Source of the DNA: Ruminococcus_C sp963590855
GTDB taxonomy: Bacteria > Bacillota > Clostridia > Oscillospirales > Ruminococcaceae
Length of the DNA: 64,000 nucleotides
Direction: 5' to 3'
Assembly (NCBI GenBank): GCA_963590855.1
Contig: CAVAQT010000004.1
Span: 1 to 64,000 of the forward strand
The translations under genes were made by a program, and so were the position numbers. Positions within the stretch are counted from its first letter, which is position 1. Every line of letters starts with the position of its first letter. This document shows positions 26,036-35,124 of the stretch, piece after piece. A model generated the notes under the pieces. That model had not been told where the DNA came from, did no database searches, and saw nothing but the letters and a program-made list of their open reading frames with translations.

Positions 26036-26284
26036 TTATTTCCCGGAAAGCTTCTGATAGAGCGCCTTTGCCTGGGGCGAACTAATCATTTTTTCCATCA
26101 ACTTCGGATTCTGCATTACCTTTTGCAGCATCGCCGAATCCTTCTGGCTCATGTTTTTCAGTACCTTGTCATACTTACCGGATTCCAGTTCAGACCGCAG
26201 CTGCTCCGGCGGTACGCCCAGCTTTTTCCCGGCAGCCTGCAGCAGCTGATCGACCTGTTGGGGATTCATATTCTTGCGTTCCAT
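26036..26284 (-). CDS. Small helical protein of unknown function
   Basis: 82 residues, wholly helical and charged: NPQQVDQLLQAAGKKLGVPP, LRSELESGKYDKVLKNMS, then LQKVMQNPKLMEKMISSPQA and a C-terminal LYQKLSGK. The repeated N-P-K-L-M pattern is distinctive. No known domain is recognised. AAAGGAG lies just before the ATG. It is the first gene of the group that ends with bofA. Confidence 0.65.
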   Translation of the reverse strand: MERKNMNPQQVDQLLQAAGKKLGVPPEQLRSELESGKYDKVLKNMSQKDSAMLQKVMQNPKLMEKMISSPQAKALYQKLSGK

Positions 26285-26319
26285 AAAATCTGCTCCTTTC
26301 AGAACTTTTCAAAAAGATG

Positions 26320-26348
26320 TTGTCATCTCTCTGAAATTGTGCTATAAT
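26320..26348 (+). promoter_or_regulatory. Promoter of the phosphodiesterase gene
   Basis: TTGTCA at 26320-26325, 17-base spacer, TATAAT at 26343-26348 preceded by TGC. Confidence 0.85.
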
Positions 26349-26379
26349 AAAAGATGATACTTTTCTTTAGGAGGTCACT

Positions 26380-26883
26380 ATGCGAATCATCGTTCTTTCA
26401 GATACACATCAGTATTATCGGAATTTTGAAACCATCGTTCTGCGCCATCCGGACGCTGACATGTTCATCCATCTGGGTGACGGCGAAAGCGAATATCAGC
26501 TGTTATGCCGGAATATGCCGGAGATTGCTGACCGATTCCACTATATCAAGGGCAACTGCGATTACGGCAGCGAAGCGCCCCAAACAGAAACCATTGATGT
26601 CATGCCCGGACACCGGATCTTTGCCGCCCACGGACACCGCTATCGTGTCAATTCTACCCTGGACTATCTGGAACAGGCTGCCCTGGAAGAAGGCTGTGAC
26701 ATTGCGCTTTATGGTCACACCCATGTCTCCAAATGCACCTATGAGAACGGCATTTATGTCATGAATCCCGGCAGTGCTTCCTGCCCCAGAGATGAAAATC
26801 CGCCTTCTTATGGGATCTTAGATGTTTCCAGCGCCGGCGTTATGACAAACATTGTTTTCCTGGAGACAAAAACCCGATTCTGA
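26380..26883 (+). CDS. MJ0936/YfcE-family metallophosphodiesterase
   Basis: 167 residues. The calcineurin-like metal motifs are complete: SDTHQ (D-x-H), HLGDGES (G-D), KGNCDYG (G-N-C/H-D), AAHGHRY (H-G-H) and YGHTHVSK (G-H-T-H). Such enzymes cleave phosphodiesters with two metal ions; the natural substrate of this subgroup is poorly known. TAGGAGGTC precedes the ATG. It is transcribed towards the YfhO-type gene 60 bases on. Confidence 0.92.
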   Translation: MRIIVLSDTHQYYRNFETIVLRHPDADMFIHLGDGESEYQLLCRNMPEIADRFHYIKGNCDYGSEAPQTETIDVMPGHRIFAAHGHRYRVNSTLDYLEQAALEEGCDIALYGHTHVSKCTYENGIYVMNPGSASCPRDENPPSYGILDVSSAGVMTNIVFLETKTRF

Positions 26884-26942
26884 ACGGCTCGCTATATTCT
26901 ATGCAGCATCGCACATTTTGGACACAAAAGGAGCAACGACCC

Positions 26943-29468
26943 ATGAAATCAGCTATACTCCGCCCACCGGCACTTCGAGAGGAACTGCGCCGCTATCTTC
27001 TGGCATTTCTGCTGGGATTTGGCGCGCTGTTGGTAGTGATCCTGCCGATCATCATTGCAGACGGCGGTTATTACATTTACTATGGTGATTACAATTCTCA
27101 GCAGATCCCATTCTATAATCTGGCAAACGATGCTGTCCGCAGCGGCAGCTTCGGCTGGAACTGGTATACAGATCTGGGTGTCAACTTCATCGGCTCTTAT
27201 GCATTTTATCTGCTGGGCAGTCCCTTTTTCTGGCTCTCTGTTATTCTGCCGCGGAGTTGGGTCACCTTTTCTATGCCATTCCTGCTCTGTCTGAAACATG
27301 GCATTGCCTCACTGACTGCCTACGCCTATATCAAGCGGTTTGTACGGAATCCCAATGCCGCTCTCATCGGCGGAATGCTGTATGCTTTCTCCGGATTCCA
27401 GCTGTTCAACATCTTCTTCAATCACTTTCAGGATGTCACAGCGTTCTTTCCGCTGCTGCTCATCGCCATGGAAGAACTGGTCAATCAGAACCGCCGGGGT
27501 GTATTTGCCCTGACCGTTACACTTCTCGCAGCCATCAACTACTTTTTCTTTACGGGACAAGTGATTTTTCTGGTGCTGTACTTTATCGTGCGCTGTTTCT
27601 CCAAAGATTTCCACGCCACACTGAAAAAGTTCTTCCTGGTATTCCTGGAAGCTGTGATCGGCGTCATGCTCGCCTGTGTGATCCTGCTGCCGTCGGCACT
27701 GGCAATACTGGCAAACAACCGGGTCTCCGAACACCTGTTCGGCATGGACATGGTGGCATACGGCGACCGCACCCGTATCTGGCGCATTCTGCTGAGTCTG
27801 TTTATGATCCCAGATGTACCGGCGCGGCCGAACCTGTTCTCCTCAGACTATGCCAAGTGGGCATCCATCGGCGGCTATCTGCCTATGTTCTCCATGGCTG
27901 GTGTCCTGGCATTTCTCAAGCAACGCGACGGACACTGGGCAAAGCGCATTACGGTGATCTGCGGCATCTGTGCCTGCATCCCGATTCTGAACAGTGCATT
28001 CTATGCGCTGAACGGCTCCTATTATGCACGATGGTTTTATATGCCCATCCTGATTCTGGCGCTGATGACTGCCTATAGCCTGGACAACCGCGAAATCCGC
28101 TGGAAACAGGGCATCGGTATTTGTTTTGGATTCTTTGCTGCATTCCTGGCGATTTCACTGCTTCCCACCAAAAAAGACGACGAGATCCACTGGTTCTCCT
28201 TTGCACAATATCCGTTCCACTTTTATCTGGTACTGGCGGTCTGCGCCGCCGGACTGGGTGTTGTGATCTTCCTGCTCCGCATGCGGAAGGCCGGAAAACC
28301 CTTCCTCAAATATGCGCTGATATTTACCACAGGTCTCTGCATTGCATGCACCATGACAGTGGTTTACTTCGGTGCTTTCGAGCCGTCCCGTGCAAGAACC
28401 TATGTAGACCAGGCGATCGACCCGGAACAGGAGATCTCAGTCTCAGTCTCCGAGGACAACTTTTTCCGCATTGATATCTCAGAGGACTGCGACAACTACC
28501 CCATGTTCTGGAAGCTCCCCTGCATGCGGACATTCCACAGCGTTGTTCCGGCATCCATCATGGACTTTTACAAAGAACTGGGAATCACACGAGATGTGGC
28601 ATCCCGTGCAGATACCACTTATTACGCACTTCGGGGACTGTTCTCCGTGGAATACTACTACCAGCGGCAGGAGATCGGCGATGTCAGCCAGATCACAGAC
28701 AAAGAGCCTTCCTGCGATCTGCCTGGATTTGTATATGACACAACCGAAAACGGCTTTGACCGTTTCAAAAATACTGCCTATGTGCCCATGGGATTCACAT
28801 TTGATTCCTATCTTTCCAAGGGCATGTGGAACAGCACCTCTACCAGCTATCGCAGCAACCTGCTGATGCGCGCGCTGGTGCTGTCCAATGCACAAATTGA
28901 AAAGTACGGTGACTGGATGCAGCCGCTGTCAGACAGCAATGTTTCCATGACCGAAGAAGAGTATCTGGAGGAATGCAGCAACCGCGCCGCATCTGCCTGC
29001 GACTCTTTCCAATATGATTCCAGCGGATTTACGGCGACCATCTCCCTGGACAACCCGAACCTGGTATTTTTCAGCGTTCCCTATGACGAGGGATGGACTG
29101 CCACCGTCAACGGAAAGCCAGTGGATGTAGAGGAAGTGGACAATGGCTTCATGGCGGTTCCAGCAGAAGCCGGCGATAATACCATTCAGTTCCACTATGA
29201 GACACCGGGACTGCACATGGGCGCATGGATCAGCCTGGGCGGCGCAGTACTCTTCCTGGGATATCTGCTGCTCTGCCGGAAAATGGGCATCCGCCGAAAT
29301 AGAGAAATCGTCTGCTGCTTCGACTACCCGTGCTCCGCAGAAGACGAGACACTTTTGACAGAAACAACATCGGAAACCGACAGCACAGATACCGCAGAAC
29401 CCATTGTCCCGGTCGGAAACAATACCGGCCATTCCGACGAAACCAATGCAAACGATATGGAGGTATGA
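26943..29468 (+). CDS. YfhO-family polytopic membrane protein
   Basis: 841 residues. Around 12-14 membrane segments fill the first 500 residues, beginning with YLLAFLLGFGALLVVILPII. Next comes an extracellular domain with Trp/Tyr-rich beta structure, a last membrane segment near 755, and an acidic Thr/Glu tail. YGDYNSQQIPFYNLANDAVRSG near the start is typical of YfhO/GtrC-like proteins, which are thought to modify lipoteichoic acid or other envelope glycans. AAAGGAG nine bases before ATG 26943 decides the start. The next gene starts four bases after its stop. Confidence 0.85.
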   Translation: MKSAILRPPALREELRRYLLAFLLGFGALLVVILPIIIADGGYYIYYGDYNSQQIPFYNLANDAVRSGSFGWNWYTDLGVNFIGSYAFYLLGSPFFWLSVILPRSWVTFSMPFLLCLKHGIASLTAYAYIKRFVRNPNAALIGGMLYAFSGFQLFNIFFNHFQDVTAFFPLLLIAMEELVNQNRRGVFALTVTLLAAINYFFFTGQVIFLVLYFIVRCFSKDFHATLKKFFLVFLEAVIGVMLACVILLPSALAILANNRVSEHLFGMDMVAYGDRTRIWRILLSLFMIPDVPARPNLFSSDYAKWASIGGYLPMFSMAGVLAFLKQRDGHWAKRITVICGICACIPILNSAFYALNGSYYARWFYMPILILALMTAYSLDNREIRWKQGIGICFGFFAAFLAISLLPTKKDDEIHWFSFAQYPFHFYLVLAVCAAGLGVVIFLLRMRKAGKPFLKYALIFTTGLCIACTMTVVYFGAFEPSRARTYVDQAIDPEQEISVSVSEDNFFRIDISEDCDNYPMFWKLPCMRTFHSVVPASIMDFYKELGITRDVASRADTTYYALRGLFSVEYYYQRQEIGDVSQITDKEPSCDLPGFVYDTTENGFDRFKNTAYVPMGFTFDSYLSKGMWNSTSTSYRSNLLMRALVLSNAQIEKYGDWMQPLSDSNVSMTEEEYLEECSNRAASACDSFQYDSSGFTATISLDNPNLVFFSVPYDEGWTATVNGKPVDVEEVDNGFMAVPAEAGDNTIQFHYETPGLHMGAWISLGGAVLFLGYLLLCRKMGIRRNREIVCCFDYPCSAEDETLLTETTSETDSTDTAEPIVPVGNNTGHSDETNANDMEV

Positions 29469-29472
29469 ACAA

Positions 29473-30018
29473 ATGCACTTACAGGAAAAAACAACCGACA
29501 GCGAAAAGGTCTATCAGGGCAGAGTGTTCTATGTCACCAAAGATACCGCTGAACTGGAGGACGGCAAAGCGGTGCAGCGTGATGTAGTGCACCACTCCGG
29601 CGGTGTCTGCGTCGTACCGCTCACAGAAAACGGTACCGTTCTCATGGTAAAGCAGTTCCGCTATCCCATGCAGCAGGTTACATTGGAAATTCCTGCCGGA
29701 AAGCTGGAGCCGGGAGAGGATCCGGCGACCTGCGGCAGACGGGAACTTCGGGAAGAGGCAGGACGCACCTGCGGCAAATATACTTCTCTGGGCAAACTCT
29801 TCCCCACCCCGGCATATGATACAGAAGTCATTCATATGTATCTGGCACAAGAATTATCTGCGCCGGAAGCACAGGATCTGGACGAGGGCGAGTTCCTGGA
29901 TGTCACAGAACTACCCCTGGAACAGGCGGTGCAGATGGTCATGAATGGTGAAATTCCCGACGCAAAGACCCAGATCGCCCTGCTGAAAACCTGGGTGCTG
30001 CTGCAAAAGAAAGCATAA
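29473..30018 (+). CDS. NUDIX hydrolase, ADP-ribose pyrophosphatase type
   Basis: 181 residues with a complete Nudix box, G-x5-E-x7-REL-x-EE-x-G (GKLEPGEDPATCGRRELREE and on). The upstream VKQFRYPMQQVTLEIPAGKLE is the signature of the ADP-ribose pyrophosphatase group, which turns ADP-ribose into AMP and ribose 5-phosphate. GGAGG inside the end of the YfhO gene lies before ATG 29473. A longer frame from 29404 overlaps YfhO and is not supported. Confidence 0.92.
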   Translation: MHLQEKTTDSEKVYQGRVFYVTKDTAELEDGKAVQRDVVHHSGGVCVVPLTENGTVLMVKQFRYPMQQVTLEIPAGKLEPGEDPATCGRRELREEAGRTCGKYTSLGKLFPTPAYDTEVIHMYLAQELSAPEAQDLDEGEFLDVTELPLEQAVQMVMNGEIPDAKTQIALLKTWVLLQKKA

Positions 30019-30070
30019 CACTTTGCATTGCGGCAGACTGTATAGAATGCCATGCAACGCCGGAAAACAC

Positions 30071-30103
30071 AAAAAAGCCGCCGGAGCGATCACTCCGACG
30101 ACT
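30071..30103 (-). terminator. Intrinsic terminator after spoVG
   Basis: On the minus strand AGTCGTCGGAG-TGATCG-CTCCGGCGGCT, an 11-base stem with two G-U pairs, followed by TTTTT. Confidence 0.88.
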
Positions 30104-30137
30104 CATGGAACGTCTAAGATAAGAAATACAAGTGGAT

Positions 30138-30452
30138 TTATACCGCAGCTGGCTGTGCTTCCGCAGCTGCCTCGGCCTGGGCTTCGGCTTCCATCAATGC
30201 CAGATGCTCATGGTACGCTTCCAGGATCTGCGATTCCATCATTCTTCTGGCGGCGGCAGAAATGGGATGCACAATATCACGGAACACGCCGTTCTCGTCC
30301 TTGCGGCTCGGCATCGCCACAAACAAGCGCTCGTCACCTTGTACGACCTTGATGTCATGCACTGCCAGCATGTTGTCTACGGTAACGGAAACAACTGCCC
30401 GCAGCCGTCCCTCGGTAATGATCCTTCTGATTTTGATATCTGTGATTTCCAT
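30138..30452 (-). CDS. spoVG: Regulatory RNA/DNA-binding protein SpoVG
   Basis: 104 residues: MEITDIKIRRIITEGRLRAV at the N-terminus, then VVSVTVDNMLAVHDIKVVQG and the conserved MPSRKDENGVFRDIVHPIS. A short Ala/Glu tail follows. SpoVG proteins bind nucleic acid and affect septation, envelope and virulence genes in Gram-positives. GGAGGAGGT just before ATG 30452 decides the start; the open frame extends 14 codons further. Its leader holds a strong terminator (30581-30628). Confidence 0.95.
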   Translation of the reverse strand: MEITDIKIRRIITEGRLRAVVSVTVDNMLAVHDIKVVQGDERLFVAMPSRKDENGVFRDIVHPISAAARRMMESQILEAYHEHLALMEAEAQAEAAAEAQPAAV

Positions 30453-30580
30453 AAGATGACCTCCTCCATCTGCTGCTGCATTTCGTTCTGTCATTTGGAA
30501 AACGGCCTATGCTGACTCCTAGTGAATGCCGTTTCCAGAGAAATGCATGCAGAAATTGAAAAACGAATTTTCAATTCCGT

Positions 30581-30628
30581 AACAAAAAAAGGAGAAACGT
30601 CCGTGTAAACACAAACGCTTCTCCTTTG
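30581..30628 (-). terminator. Terminator hairpin in the spoVG leader (candidate attenuator)
   Basis: On the minus strand AAAGGAGAAGCGT / ACGTTTCTCCTTT forms 13 pairs (one G-U) around a loop that itself contains GTGTTTACAC, and is followed by T tract TTTTTTT. It lies about 10 bases after the predicted start of transcription and 130 before the spoVG ATG. Confidence 0.8.
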
Positions 30629-30644
30629 AAGTACGTTACCTATA

Positions 30645-30673
30645 AGTATACACGATAAATTTGAAAAATGCAA
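30645..30673 (-). promoter_or_regulatory. Minus-strand promoter upstream of spoVG
   Basis: Minus strand TTGCAT (30673-30668), 17-base spacer, TATACT (30650-30645). Its -35 lies just upstream of the murC ribosome site on the opposite strand. Confidence 0.75.
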
Positions 30674-30693
30674 GAAAGAAAAAGGTGATTTTT

Positions 30694-32124
30694 TTGAACA
30701 TTGATATCTTACAGGGAAAAAAGCACATCCATTTCATCGGCATCGGCGGCAGCGGCATGTATCCCCTGGCGCAGATCCTGCACACCAAAGGGTTCTACCT
30801 CACCGGTTCCGACAATAACGAAACCGAAACGCTCCAGGCAGTCCGCGACATGGGGATTCCGGTTTATCTGGGACAGCGCGCAGAGAACATCGAAGGCGCA
30901 GATCTTATCGTCCATACCGCAGCCATCATGGCAGATAATCCGGAGCTGATCGCCGCCAAAGCAAGCGGTGTTCCGGTATTGGAGCGCAGTGAACTGCTGG
31001 GCATCGTAACCAGCTGGTATGACAATGCCATTTGTGTTGCCGGCACACACGGCAAGACGACCACCACTTCTATGGTGACACAGATCCTGTTCACTGCTGG
31101 CGTAGACCTGTCCGCATTCATCGGCGGCAAGCTGCCCTGCATCCATGGCAGCGGCAGAAGCGGCTCCAGCGACATCATGACCTGTGAAGCATGTGAATTT
31201 GTGGACACATTTCTGAAGCTGTATCCGGACATCGCCGTGCTGCTGAACATTGACGCAGACCATCTGGACTACTTCGGCACAGTGGAAAATATCATCAAGT
31301 CGTTCCACAAGTTTGCACAGCTCACCTCCAAGGCCGTTATCTACAACGGCAGCGATGCCAACACCTGCAAAGCAATGGAGGGCATCGAGGGGAAAGACCG
31401 CATCACCTTCGGCAAAACGCCGGAATGCGACTACTATCCGGCTGACATCCGTCACGTTTCCGGTCTGGAGACCCATTTCCAGCTGATGCACCATGACGTA
31501 TCTCTGGGCGAGATTGTGCTGCATGTGGCCGGCGAACACAACGTGCTGAACGCCACTGCGGCTGCGGCTGCGGCAATGTATGTGGGCGTTTCCTTTGCAG
31601 ATGTGGCAAAGGGACTGGCAGAATTCCGCGGTGCAGGCAGACGCTTTGAGAAAAAGGGAGAGGTAAACGGCATCACGCTGGTAGACGACTATGCCCACCA
31701 TCCCACAGAACTGACTGCCACCCTGAAAGCTGCAATGGAAATGCCGTTCCGCAAGGTGTGGGCAGTGTTCCAACCGTTTACATTTTCCCGTACCGCCATG
31801 CTGCTGGATGAGTTTGCCCAGGCACTCTCCATCCCGGATCACGCAGTACTGACAGACATCATGGGCTCCCGGGAAAAGAACACCTACAACATCTTTACAC
31901 GGCAGCTGGGCGAAAAGATTCCCGGTGCCGTCTGGTTCCCGCAGGATGAAAGCAATCCGGAGACCACCGACAAGCGCAAGTATGAGAACTTCGACCAGGT
32001 GACCCAGTATATCTGCGACCATGCACAGCCGGGAGATCTGGTGATTACGCTGGGCTGCGGCGATATCAACAAAGTCAACAAGCTGATCCTGGAGGAACTG
32101 GAGCGGCGGCAGAACGCGGAATAA
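30694..32124 (+). CDS. murC: UDP-N-acetylmuramate--L-alanine ligase
   Basis: 476 residues. It adds L-Ala to UDP-MurNAc, the first amino acid of the peptidoglycan stem. Motifs: HFIGIGGSGM at the N-terminus, AGTHGKTTTTSM (ATP loop), DYAHHPTE and the C-terminal domain near LGCGDINKV. The start is TTG 30694, six bases after AAAGGTGA; no ATG fits, and the frame upstream reads into the spoVG promoter. It stands alone between divergent spoVG and the zapA group. Confidence 0.95.
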   Translation: MNIDILQGKKHIHFIGIGGSGMYPLAQILHTKGFYLTGSDNNETETLQAVRDMGIPVYLGQRAENIEGADLIVHTAAIMADNPELIAAKASGVPVLERSELLGIVTSWYDNAICVAGTHGKTTTTSMVTQILFTAGVDLSAFIGGKLPCIHGSGRSGSSDIMTCEACEFVDTFLKLYPDIAVLLNIDADHLDYFGTVENIIKSFHKFAQLTSKAVIYNGSDANTCKAMEGIEGKDRITFGKTPECDYYPADIRHVSGLETHFQLMHHDVSLGEIVLHVAGEHNVLNATAAAAAAMYVGVSFADVAKGLAEFRGAGRRFEKKGEVNGITLVDDYAHHPTELTATLKAAMEMPFRKVWAVFQPFTFSRTAMLLDEFAQALSIPDHAVLTDIMGSREKNTYNIFTRQLGEKIPGAVWFPQDESNPETTDKRKYENFDQVTQYICDHAQPGDLVITLGCGDINKVNKLILEELERRQNAE

Positions 32125-32158
32125 TGCGGCGCTTCCGAAAATTTTCCAAAATACCCTC

Positions 32159-32187
32159 TTTTCAATCTGCGAAAAATGTTGTATAAT
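32159..32187 (+). promoter_or_regulatory. Candidate zapA promoter
   Basis: TTTTCA at 32159-32164, 17-base spacer, TATAAT at 32182-32187, about 50 bases before zapA. Confidence 0.6.
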
Positions 32188-32235
32188 AGAAAAAGCAGTG
32201 CAGCACTGCATCCAAAGGAAAGGAATCACAACGCT

Positions 32236-32592
32236 ATGTTAAATAAAGTTAAAGTCGTGATCTGCGGCAAGGACTTCACCTTGCAGACCGCAGAATCTTC
32301 CAATTATGTTTTTGGACTGGCGCGAACACTGGAATCCCGCATCACGGAAATCACCGATGCCAACAGCAGCGCCTCTCCGTTTACCGCAGCCATCATGGTG
32401 GGTATGGCAACGCTGGATGATCTAAACAAGGCAAATGCCAAACTGGACAGCATCCGTGAACAATCCAAGGAATATGTGGACGAAGCCGGAAAGACCCGCC
32501 TGGAACGCGACGCAGCCATGCAGCAGGTCGAGACCCTGAAATCCCGTATTGCAGAACTGGAACGGGAACTCCGTGAGAAAAATGCCAAATGA
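32236..32592 (+). CDS. zapA: Cell-division protein ZapA
   Basis: 118 residues. The N-terminal domain (KVVICGKDFTLQTAESSNYV, VFGLARTLESRI) is followed by a long coiled coil to the C-terminus. ZapA crosslinks FtsZ filaments at midcell. AAAGGAAAGGA precedes ATG 32236; the upstream extension from 32176 lies in the promoter region. Its stop overlaps the ATG of the U32 gene (ATGA), so the two are coupled. Confidence 0.9.
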   Translation: MLNKVKVVICGKDFTLQTAESSNYVFGLARTLESRITEITDANSSASPFTAAIMVGMATLDDLNKANAKLDSIREQSKEYVDEAGKTRLERDAAMQQVETLKSRIAELERELREKNAK

Positions 32593-34631
32593 GAACGCCT
32601 GAGATCTTAGCCCCTGCCGGCTCAGAAGAATCCCTGCTGGCTGCGCTCCGCTGCGGTGCAGATGCCGTCTATATAGGCGGAAAGCTGTTTTCTGCCCGGC
32701 AGAATGCAGCAAACTTTGATCTGCCGCAGCTGCGCCATGCCGTAGAATTGTGCCATCTCTATGGGGCAAAACTCTATCTGACGGTCAACACGCTGATTCT
32801 GGAACATGAGTTCCCATCACTTCTGCAATTTTTGCTGGAAGCCATTGAAATGGGTGTGGGCGCATTTTTGGTACAGGATCTCGGTGTACTGCGGCTGATC
32901 CGTCAGCTCTCGCCGGATGTACCTATTCATGCTTCCACGCAGATGACCATCCACACACCGGAGGGCGCGCGCTGGGCAAAGCAGCACGGCATTTCCCGTG
33001 TGGTTGTCTCACGGGAACTCTCCCGACAGGAGATCGCCGCAATTTGTCAAACCGGCGTAGAAGTCGAAGTCTTTGTACACGGTGCGCTCTGTATGAGTGT
33101 TTCCGGACAGTGCGGTCTCTCCGCCATGATCGGTTCCAGAAGCGCCAACCGCGGACGATGCGCGCAGGCATGCCGCCTGCCGTTCTCCGCAAAAGGCACA
33201 AAAAACACTTGCGCCCTCTCTCTGAAAGATCTATGTCTGGCGCCCTATGTAGCAGAACTGACACAGGACGGCGTGGCATCTTTGAAAATTGAGGGGCGCT
33301 GTAAGCGGCCGGAATATGTTGCCGCCGCAGTTACCGCACTGGTGCAGGCGCGCGCCGGAGAAGAACCTGATCTGAATACCCTCCGGGCGGTTTTCTCCCG
33401 GAGCGGTTTCACCGACGGATACTATACCGGAAAGCGACAGCAGATGTTTGGCACGCGCCAAAAAGAGGATGTCATGCAGGCCAAGGAGGTTCTGCCCCGG
33501 CTGGCACAGCTTTACCAGAAGCCAACGCCGCAGGTCGCACTGAACATGCAGGTCACCGTGCAAACCCGGCAGCCGGCAGTGCTGACCATGCAGGACACCG
33601 ACGGCAACTGCATTACGGTCTCCGGTGAAACGGTGCAGCCTGCCCGAACCAGGGCAACGGATGCCGCACAGCTGGAACGGCAGTTGGGCAAACTGGGCGG
33701 CACAATCTATACCCTTGCGGAACTGCATGCAGACTGTGACGGTGTGGGAATGCTCCCGGCTTCTGCCTGGAACGCCCTGCGCCGGGACGGTATTGCCGCA
33801 ATGGATGCTGCAAGGATCGCAAACCACACACCCCATGCATCTGTACAACCGGTACAACTGGCAAAACCGCAGCAGAGGCAACCGCAGCCGCAGAAGTTTC
33901 GTATCATTCTGCCAGCATGGAAAGATACTTCCGCCGCGCTGTTGGAACAGCCGGACATAGAAGCGCTGCTGCTTCCGGCACATACTGTTTCTGCTGAGAT
34001 CCCGGCAATATACCGGGACAAGATCTATCTGACACTGCCCCGGTTCTGTGCAGACGAGGAAAAACTTCTCGTCTGGCTGACCCAGGCAAAAGCACTGGGA
34101 TTTTCTCACATTGTTTGCGAAAATGTCTCCCATTTACAATTGGGAAAACAGTTAGGGCTGATCCTGCACGGCGGCATGGGATTGAATGCGGCCAATCCGT
34201 ATTGCCTGGCATTTCTCAAAGAGGAAGCGCTTCAGGATGTGATCCTATCTCCGGAACTGACAGCATCCCAGAGCAAGACCTGCACCGGACTGCCCATTGG
34301 TCTGTATGTCTATGGGCATCAGCCGGTTATGACTATGCGAAACTGTCCCATCCGGGCAGAAGTCGGATGTCGGCAGTGCACCCATCATCTCATCGACCGC
34401 ACCGGACGGGAATTTCCGGTATACTGCGATCCGGCTGCCAGAATCTGCACCATGTACAATGCAGTTCCCACCTGGATGGCGGACAAGCCGGAGGCGGTGT
34501 CTCACGGTGATTTCCTGGTGCTGGACGGCACGCTGTGCCCCGATATTTCCGCAGTTTTAAAAGCCTGGCGTACAGGCAAAACCGCAGCCGAACCCATGAC
34601 ACGCGGCTTGTTTTTCCGCGGTGTTGAATAA
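32589..34631 (+). CDS. U32-family protein (collagenase-like, RNA hydroxylation type)
   Basis: 680 residues. N-terminal TIM-barrel U32 domain (ILAPAGSEESLLAALRCGAD at the start) with the signature VFVHGALCMSVSGQCGLS and the four-Cys cluster that continues NRGRCAQACRLPF. A middle DUF3656-like region and a C-terminal part with NCPIRAEVGCRQC follow. Family members TrhP and RlhA hydroxylate tRNA or 23S rRNA with help from an iron-sulphur cluster; older names call them collagenases. The long form with the C-terminal extension is common in Clostridia. Coupled to zapA. Confidence 0.88.
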   Translation: MRTPEILAPAGSEESLLAALRCGADAVYIGGKLFSARQNAANFDLPQLRHAVELCHLYGAKLYLTVNTLILEHEFPSLLQFLLEAIEMGVGAFLVQDLGVLRLIRQLSPDVPIHASTQMTIHTPEGARWAKQHGISRVVVSRELSRQEIAAICQTGVEVEVFVHGALCMSVSGQCGLSAMIGSRSANRGRCAQACRLPFSAKGTKNTCALSLKDLCLAPYVAELTQDGVASLKIEGRCKRPEYVAAAVTALVQARAGEEPDLNTLRAVFSRSGFTDGYYTGKRQQMFGTRQKEDVMQAKEVLPRLAQLYQKPTPQVALNMQVTVQTRQPAVLTMQDTDGNCITVSGETVQPARTRATDAAQLERQLGKLGGTIYTLAELHADCDGVGMLPASAWNALRRDGIAAMDAARIANHTPHASVQPVQLAKPQQRQPQPQKFRIILPAWKDTSAALLEQPDIEALLLPAHTVSAEIPAIYRDKIYLTLPRFCADEEKLLVWLTQAKALGFSHIVCENVSHLQLGKQLGLILHGGMGLNAANPYCLAFLKEEALQDVILSPELTASQSKTCTGLPIGLYVYGHQPVMTMRNCPIRAEVGCRQCTHHLIDRTGREFPVYCDPAARICTMYNAVPTWMADKPEAVSHGDFLVLDGTLCPDISAVLKAWRTGKTAAEPMTRGLFFRGVE

Positions 34632-34644
34632 GGAGCTATTTGTT

Positions 34645-35085
34645 ATGTACTTATCTGTTCAGAAACTTCGTCCCCATGCCAAACTGCCGAAGCGCGCCAC
34701 CGCGCAAAGCGCAGGCTATGATCTCTATGCACTGCCGGAAGAGCCGCTGACCATTCAGCCCGGCGAGATCTGTAAAGTCCCCACCGGCATCGCCGTAGCG
34801 CCGTCCCGTCCGGACGTTGCCCTGTGTATCTTTCCGCGCTCCGGTCTCTCTGCCAAGCACGGCATTACCCTGATTAACAGCGTCGGTCTGGTGGACAGCG
34901 ATTACCGCGGCGAACTGCTGATCCCGCTCATCAATCACGGCACAGAACCTTTTACCATTGAAGAAGGCATGCGCGTTGCGCAGCTGGTCGTTCTGCCTAT
35001 CCTCACGCCGGAGCTGAAAGAAGTACAGCGCCTGGACACCACCGAGCGCGGCGCAGGCGGATTCGGCGCAAGCGGATTGTCATAA
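34645..35085 (+). CDS. dut: Deoxyuridine triphosphatase (dUTPase)
   Basis: 146 residues. The five dUTPase motifs can be followed: AQSAGYDLYA, IFPRSGLSAKHG, LINSVGLVDSDYRGEL, GMRVAQLVVLPI, and the C-terminal RGAGGFGASG arm. It splits dUTP to dUMP and keeps uracil out of DNA. AAGGAG before ATG 34645 decides the start over the longer frame from 34621. It may be co-transcribed with U32. Confidence 0.95.
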   Translation: MYLSVQKLRPHAKLPKRATAQSAGYDLYALPEEPLTIQPGEICKVPTGIAVAPSRPDVALCIFPRSGLSAKHGITLINSVGLVDSDYRGELLIPLINHGTEPFTIEEGMRVAQLVVLPILTPELKEVQRLDTTERGAGGFGASGLS

Positions 35086-35124
35086 TATCAGAAAGGAGCT
35101 ATCCCCACCGGGATTTCAATCAAT

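Noticed and set aside
30709..32229. A 506-codon minus-strand open frame
   Set aside because: It is the shadow of murC, and its product is rich in Cys and His as antisense frames here often are.
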